Assembly (NCBI RefSeq): GCF_001011155.1
Contig: NZ_CP011479.1
Coordinates: forward strand, 1,320,501 to 1,384,500
Length of the DNA stretch: 64,000 nt
Origin: Hoeflea sp. IMCC20628
Lineage (GTDB): Bacteria; Pseudomonadota; Alphaproteobacteria; Rhizobiales; Rhizobiaceae
Reading direction: 5' to 3'
Part shown: positions 59,905 through 64,000 of the stretch, one piece after another
How the letters are laid out: the number at the start of each line of letters is the position of its first letter
Numbering within the stretch: position 1 is the stretch's first letter
Notes under the pieces: generated by a model
What the model was told of the DNA's origin: nothing
Databases searched by the model: none
The model's input: the letters and a program-made list of their open reading frames with translations, nothing else
Program-made: the position numbers and the translations under genes

Positions 59905-61434
59905 GTGGTCACCAAAGCGATTGCTGGTTCAGCGCGTGCTGCGATAACATTCATTATCGCAACCTTGCTCATCTATTCATTTATCGTTGGTTCCCTTGTC
60001 TATCAGGGGTTCAATGACGCGGAAGAGCGGGCCGAGGCTTCCGCAACCGCAGCTGCCAAGGCGGTGAAGATCAATACCGGGTGGATCGTTGAGGTCGCTG
60101 CGCAAGCTCTGCGGCGTATGGACTCCGCGCTTGGGCGAGATGTACAGCCCAATGATACATCGACTTTGACTAACGTAAGAGACGCTCTCGAAGGCCTGCC
60201 CGCCAGTGCCAAGGCTTACATCGTCGCGGCCGAAGGTCAGACCCTCTACACGACCGATTCCAACTTCGTAAACATCGACATTCGTGACCGAGAATATTTC
60301 TCCGCCCCGGCAGCGGGCAAGCCCTTCTTCACCTCGTCGCTTCTGATCAGTCGCCTTGATGGGAGTCAGATCTTTGCGTTCAGCCGACGGCTTGAGCGAG
60401 GTGGTGTGTTCATCGGCGTGGCAATAATTTCATTCGATGCGGCCCTGCTGGAAGACTTGCTTGAATCGCTGGACCTGGGAACTGATTCAACCATCAGTAT
60501 TCTGCGCTCTGACGGAATGCTGGTTGCGCGTTACCCGCAATCGGACGCACCGGCAGACCTGAGCAAGTATGTCCTTTTCACCGATCTGCTCCCGAAAGCT
60601 GACTTTGGTGTCTACACCAGCAATTCTCCCGTCGATGGCGTACAACGAGTGGTTAGCTACCAGACGGTGCCGGGCACGGAACTTATCGCCCTGGCTTCGG
60701 TAGGGACGGCCGAAACGGTAGGTCGGTTCTGGCAACGTGTCTGGATATTCCTGGCGATCGTCATTCCGACCAGCCTGGCCCTGGCGATCTGCGCGATCTG
60801 GATCATCCGGCTCCTGCAACGGGATGGCCGTCGTCACGAAGAGCTAAGAACAGCTCTGGCCACGAATACGATGTTGTTTCGCGAGATCCATCACCGGGTC
60901 AAGAACAACCTGCAGTCGATGCAGTCGCTCGTCAGGATGCAAGATCTTCCTGAAGCCATCAAAACCGATATCCAGTTGCGGTTTGCCGCCATGTCCTCTG
61001 TCCACGAGCATATGTATAACCATGATGCCTTTGCCGCCCTTGATGCTCCGACGTTCATTGCTTCAATCACAGAATCGCTTTTTCAGGCGTATGGCTCATC
61101 GGCCAAGCTAACTCTCGACATAGATCCAGTCTCTATCAGCCATGATCGGGCGACGTCATTGGCGCTGCTGATCAATGAAGTCGTCACCAACGCCTTCAAA
61201 TATGCTGATCTGGACAAGCCTGATGCTGCAATTTCCATCAGCCTCAAGCGCTTGACCCAGGGCAGGGCAAGGCTTGTCATTGCGGACAACGGGCCCGGGT
61301 TTGATATCGCAAGCGCCCGCACCGGCATGGGCACAAAAATCATCAAGGGCATGGTAATGCAACTCGGTGGATCGCATACCTATACGTTTGACGAGGGCAC
61401 GGTCTTTTCCACCGAGATCAATATTGACGAGTAA
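59905..61434 (+). CDS. Cache-domain HisKA_2 sensor histidine kinase (orphan)
   Basis: The 509-residue protein has two spans (IAGSARAAITFIIATLLIY region and VWIFLAIVIPTSLALAICAI) around a periplasmic dCache-like sensor (~35-285: DIRDREYFSAPAAGKPFFTS). The transmitter has a HisKA_2 box (FREIHHRVKNNLQSMQSLVR) and HATPase (LINEVVTNAFKYADLDK, ADNGPGFDIASAR). I use GTG 59905, with GAGAGGA six bases upstream. No response regulator gene is adjacent. Its stop is followed by a poly-C run. Confidence 0.88.
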   Translation: MVTKAIAGSARAAITFIIATLLIYSFIVGSLVYQGFNDAEERAEASATAAAKAVKINTGWIVEVAAQALRRMDSALGRDVQPNDTSTLTNVRDALEGLPASAKAYIVAAEGQTLYTTDSNFVNIDIRDREYFSAPAAGKPFFTSSLLISRLDGSQIFAFSRRLERGGVFIGVAIISFDAALLEDLLESLDLGTDSTISILRSDGMLVARYPQSDAPADLSKYVLFTDLLPKADFGVYTSNSPVDGVQRVVSYQTVPGTELIALASVGTAETVGRFWQRVWIFLAIVIPTSLALAICAIWIIRLLQRDGRRHEELRTALATNTMLFREIHHRVKNNLQSMQSLVRMQDLPEAIKTDIQLRFAAMSSVHEHMYNHDAFAALDAPTFIASITESLFQAYGSSAKLTLDIDPVSISHDRATSLALLINEVVTNAFKYADLDKPDAAISISLKRLTQGRARLVIADNGPGFDIASARTGMGTKIIKGMVMQLGGSHTYTFDEGTVFSTEINIDE

Positions 61435-61468
61435 CCGGCACCCATTCGTCAGGACCTTCGGGTGGCGA

Positions 61469-61480
61469 CCCCCCCCCCCC
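61469..61480. repeat. Poly-C tract of 12 bases
   Basis: Twelve C residues in a row lie between the kinase stop (61434) and the convergent universal stress protein gene. Such tracts slip during replication and are also common sequencing-error sites. It is outside genes, so any effect would be on transcription or mRNA ends. Confidence 0.85.
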
Positions 61481-61537
61481 ATCCAATCTGCCGAATTCAA
61501 CTCATGCGATGGCCGGTGTAGTCAGGCTTTGCCGAGA

Positions 61538-62392
61538 TCACCGCATCAACAGCACTGGCGCCTTGCAGGAGCGCAGCATTTCGGTCGTTGTCGAGCCGAT
61601 GACGAAGCTGCGGATGCGGGAGTGGCCGTAGGCGCCCATAGCGACCATGGAGGCGCCGCTTTCCTCGACTCGCTGGGCCAATACCACGTCGGGCTGGCCC
61701 GACAGGATGGCGGTCTCGACGCTCAGGCCCGCGCCTTCGAGCAGGGCCTTGGCGTTTTCGAGCGCGCGTTCGGTGTCGCGGTTGCGGCTTCCGACGGTAA
61801 TGACGTCGATGGTGAGGCCGGCAAACAGCGGATTGCGGGCGATGTGATCGACAACACGCTGGCTTGATGCGCCGCCATCATAGGCAATGACCGCCTTTTT
61901 GATCGGCTTGAAGGCGCGGGACGTTACAAAGACCGGCTTGTGGCTGGCGCGGATGAAGCGTTCGAGATGCGCGCCGAGGCGCAGGCTGGCGAAATCGGCT
62001 TCTTCGCCGCGCTTGCCGACCATGATCATGCTGGCAGGGCCTTCCTGCTCGATCACCGTGTCGACAATTTCGCCCATACGAAGATGGGCGCCGGCAACCT
62101 TCTGGCCAGCAGCTTCGATGATGGCGCGGGCATCGTCGAGGATGGCGCGGCCCTTGAGCTGCAACAGCTTTGCGCGCTGTTCATCGAGCGTTGACAGCTC
62201 CTCAAGCAGTGCCGTGCGTGCGCCCAGCGCAATCGAGCCGGACAGATCGGATGTGTCGCTGCCGGAGCGGCGGCCCAGCACGTGCAGCAGATCGACCTCG
62301 GCGTTCATGCGGCCTGCTGCCCAGGCCGCATGGTCGCAAACGCTCTTGGAATAGGTGGACCCGTCGACAAGGGCCAGAATGATGTTGGTCAT
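61538..62392 (-). CDS. Tandem-domain universal stress protein
   Basis: The 284-residue protein has two USP domains of about 140 residues. The C-terminal domain keeps the ATP-binding motif G2xG9xG(S/T) (GAYGHSRIRSFVIGST), while the N-terminal one is degenerate (GKRGEEADFASLRLGAH). USPs respond to stress and bind ATP or act as sensors. ATG 62392 is internal to a slightly longer frame. It lies 109 bp after the SulP gene on the same strand, so both may share a transcript. Confidence 0.88.
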   Translation of the reverse strand: MTNIILALVDGSTYSKSVCDHAAWAAGRMNAEVDLLHVLGRRSGSDTSDLSGSIALGARTALLEELSTLDEQRAKLLQLKGRAILDDARAIIEAAGQKVAGAHLRMGEIVDTVIEQEGPASMIMVGKRGEEADFASLRLGAHLERFIRASHKPVFVTSRAFKPIKKAVIAYDGGASSQRVVDHIARNPLFAGLTIDVITVGSRNRDTERALENAKALLEGAGLSVETAILSGQPDVVLAQRVEESGASMVAMGAYGHSRIRSFVIGSTTTEMLRSCKAPVLLMR

Positions 62393-62501
62393 GGTTCTTG
62401 TTCCCCTAAAGCGCGGTGCGTCCATTTGGAAGCAGCGTTCTCTCTCTTTGATCTAGGCATCTTGTCTGCAATCAGGCGATGCCGCCTGATCGCAGGATGC
62501 A

Positions 62502-63986
62502 CTAATGCGACACCAGCTGATCCATCGCGCCGGGCTTGTCATGAATGGCAAGCCGGTCGACGATGGTCTCAGACGCTTCGTTCATGCCAACAATCTCCAC
62601 CGTTGCGCCATCGCGCCGGAACTTCAATACTGCCATGTCGAGCGCCATGACGCTGGATATGTCCCAGATGTGGGCGCGGGAGACATCGATGACGATCTTT
62701 TCCAGCACTTCGCGAAAATCGAAGCCCTGCATGAAATCATCGGCGGAGGCGAAAAACAACTGGCCTTCAACGATATAGGTCCGCGTATTGCCATCTTCCG
62801 ATAGGGTGGAGCGGATGCCGAACAACTGGGCGATCTTCCAGGCGAAGAACAGGCCGGACAGCAGCACGCCGACCAGAACGCCGATCGCCAGATTGTGGGT
62901 GAAGACCACGAACAGCACCGTTGCCAGCATCACCACTGAGGACGAGCGCGGATGGGTGCGCAGGTTCTTGATCGAGGACCAGGAGAAGGTACCGATCGAG
63001 ACCATGATCATGATCGCCACAAGGGCTGCCATCGGGATCTGGGCAACCCAGTCGCCCAGCACAACGATGAAGAACAGCAGCATGGCGCCGGCCATGAAGG
63101 TGGAGAGCCTTCCGCGGCCGCCGGATTTCACATTGATGATCGACTGGCCGATCATGGCGCAACCGGCCATGCCGCCGATGAAGCCGGTGGCGGTGTTGGC
63201 GATTCCCTGGCCGATGCATTCCATGTTGCGGTCGGACGGGGTGTCGGTGAGATCGTCGACGATGGTCTGGGTCATCAGTGATTCGAGCAAGCCTACGGCT
63301 GCAACAGCGACCGAATAGGGCAGGATGATCAGCAGCGTTTCCAGCGTCAGCGGGATATCCGGGATCAGGAAGATCGGCAGGGTGTCAGGCAGGTCGCCCA
63401 TGTCGCCGACGGTGCGCAGGTCGAAGCCGAAGAACAGGGTGACGGCTGTGAGCACGATGATGGTGACCAGCGGCGAGGGCACCGCCTTGGTGATCAGCGG
63501 AAACAGATAGATGATCGCCAGGCCAGCCGCGACCATGACATAGGTGAGCCATGGCACGCCGATGAGTTCGGGCAATTGCGCCATGAAGATCAGGATCGCC
63601 AGCGCGTTGACGAAGCCGGTCATCACCGATTTCGACACAAACCGCATGACATAGCCAAGCTTGGCCAGACCGGCGACAACCTGGATCAGACCGGCGAGCA
63701 CCGTGGCTGCCAGCAGATATTCAAGCCCATGCTCCTTGACCAGCGTGACCATCAGCACCGCGGTGGCGGCGGTGGCGGCCGAGATCATGCCCGGGCGACC
63801 GCCGACGATCGCGGTGATCACGGCGATGGAGAACGAGGCATAAAGCCCGACTTTCGGATCAACGCCGGCGATGATCGAGAATGCGATGGCTTCGGGGATC
63901 AGGGCAAGGGCGACGACGAGACCCGAGAGGATGTCACCGCGGACGTTGCCGGTCCATTGCGCGAGATAGCTGTTGAACGAGATCAT
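62502..63986 (-). CDS. SulP-family anion transporter with STAS domain
   Basis: The 494-residue inner-membrane protein has 10-14 hydrophobic segments and SulP motifs ([20 protein letters not shown], then [20 protein letters not shown]), with a shortened C-terminal STAS domain ([20 protein letters not shown]). Members transport sulfate, bicarbonate or other anions; the substrate here is uncertain. Its neighbour is a universal stress protein, and the ATG at 63986 is 14 bases from the right window edge. Confidence 0.92.
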   Translation of the reverse strand: MISFNSYLAQWTGNVRGDILSGLVVALALIPEAIAFSIIAGVDPKVGLYASFSIAVITAIVGGRPGMISAATAATAVLMVTLVKEHGLEYLLAATVLAGLIQVVAGLAKLGYVMRFVSKSVMTGFVNALAILIFMAQLPELIGVPWLTYVMVAAGLAIIYLFPLITKAVPSPLVTIIVLTAVTLFFGFDLRTVGDMGDLPDTLPIFLIPDIPLTLETLLIILPYSVAVAAVGLLESLMTQTIVDDLTDTPSDRNMECIGQGIANTATGFIGGMAGCAMIGQSIINVKSGGRGRLSTFMAGAMLLFFIVVLGDWVAQIPMAALVAIMIMVSIGTFSWSSIKNLRTHPRSSSVVMLATVLFVVFTHNLAIGVLVGVLLSGLFFAWKIAQLFGIRSTLSEDGNTRTYIVEGQLFFASADDFMQGFDFREVLEKIVIDVSRAHIWDISSVMALDMAVLKFRRDGATVEIVGMNEASETIVDRLAIHDKPGAMDQLVSH

Positions 63987-64000
63987 GGCGAGTTGGCGTC

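Overview
The window reads as a chromosomal segment of a GC-rich alphaproteobacterium, most likely a Rhizobiales member (Hoeflea- or Rhizobium-like). The support is the gene style and families: a DUF1127 protein, HWE/HisKA_2 kinases, a TAXI-TRAP cassette with DUF1850, a C93 transglutaminase-like protease, a BASS transporter and MaoC-Pta. This placement is inference; no rRNA or tRNA gene is present to settle it.

Layout. 1-2673 is an IS66-type pile-up: one complete element and two partial copies, trapping a fragment of an AAA ATPase gene. It is followed by a short-chain dehydrogenase that lacks the catalytic Tyr and by about 1.1 kb without a convincing gene. 4660-9346 (minus strand) holds paaX and paaABCDE, the phenylacetyl-CoA epoxidase and its repressor. 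9464-23266 is mixed: a SARP/TolB-like/TPR regulator divergent from a DUF1127 gene, a DUF938 methyltransferase, a 2OG-Fe(II) oxygenase with a LysR regulator and a DadA-type dehydrogenase, an aldehyde dehydrogenase-GST-SDR operon, an EamA transporter, a PAS/GAF histidine kinase and an alpha/beta hydrolase. 23276-30786 is the second half of phenylacetate catabolism: paaZ and a fused enoyl-CoA hydratase/3-hydroxyacyl-CoA dehydrogenase on the minus strand, divergent from paaG, paaI, paaK and a TetR regulator. Together the two blocks could take phenylacetate to about 3-oxoadipyl-CoA; no paaJ thiolase is visible.

30848-40448 carries a permuted-looking CoA-transferase, a DUF1295-type membrane protein, a GFA protein, a TAXI-TRAP transporter with DUF1850, a DUF3422 protein and a GcvA-like LysR gene with a possible 42-codon gene facing it. 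40461-46798 is a TetR-controlled operon (flavin monooxygenase, BASS transporter, epimerase-type SDR, SDR, acyl-CoA synthetase) that looks like an uncharacterised uptake and degradation route. 46913-50584 is a CecR-YbhG-YbhF-YbhS-like ABC export operon with one permease. Both TetR systems have perfect palindromes at the expected operator position.

51048-52155 has three tandem copies of a 98-residue secreted protein, each with a duplicated 19-residue motif, followed by a C93-type protease. 52922-57988 is an envelope-modification module: PepSY, response regulator, histidine kinase and EptA on one strand, and PepSY plus cytochrome b561 on the other. The divergent gap carries an 11-bp-spaced direct repeat typical of OmpR-family sites inside a hyphenated palindrome. 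The window closes with a MaoC-phosphotransacetylase fusion, an orphan Cache-HisKA_2 kinase, a tandem universal stress protein and a SulP anion transporter.

The best candidates for something undescribed are the tandem secreted repeats, the FMO-BASS-acyl-CoA synthetase operon and the PepSY/two-component/EptA/cytochrome b561 module.
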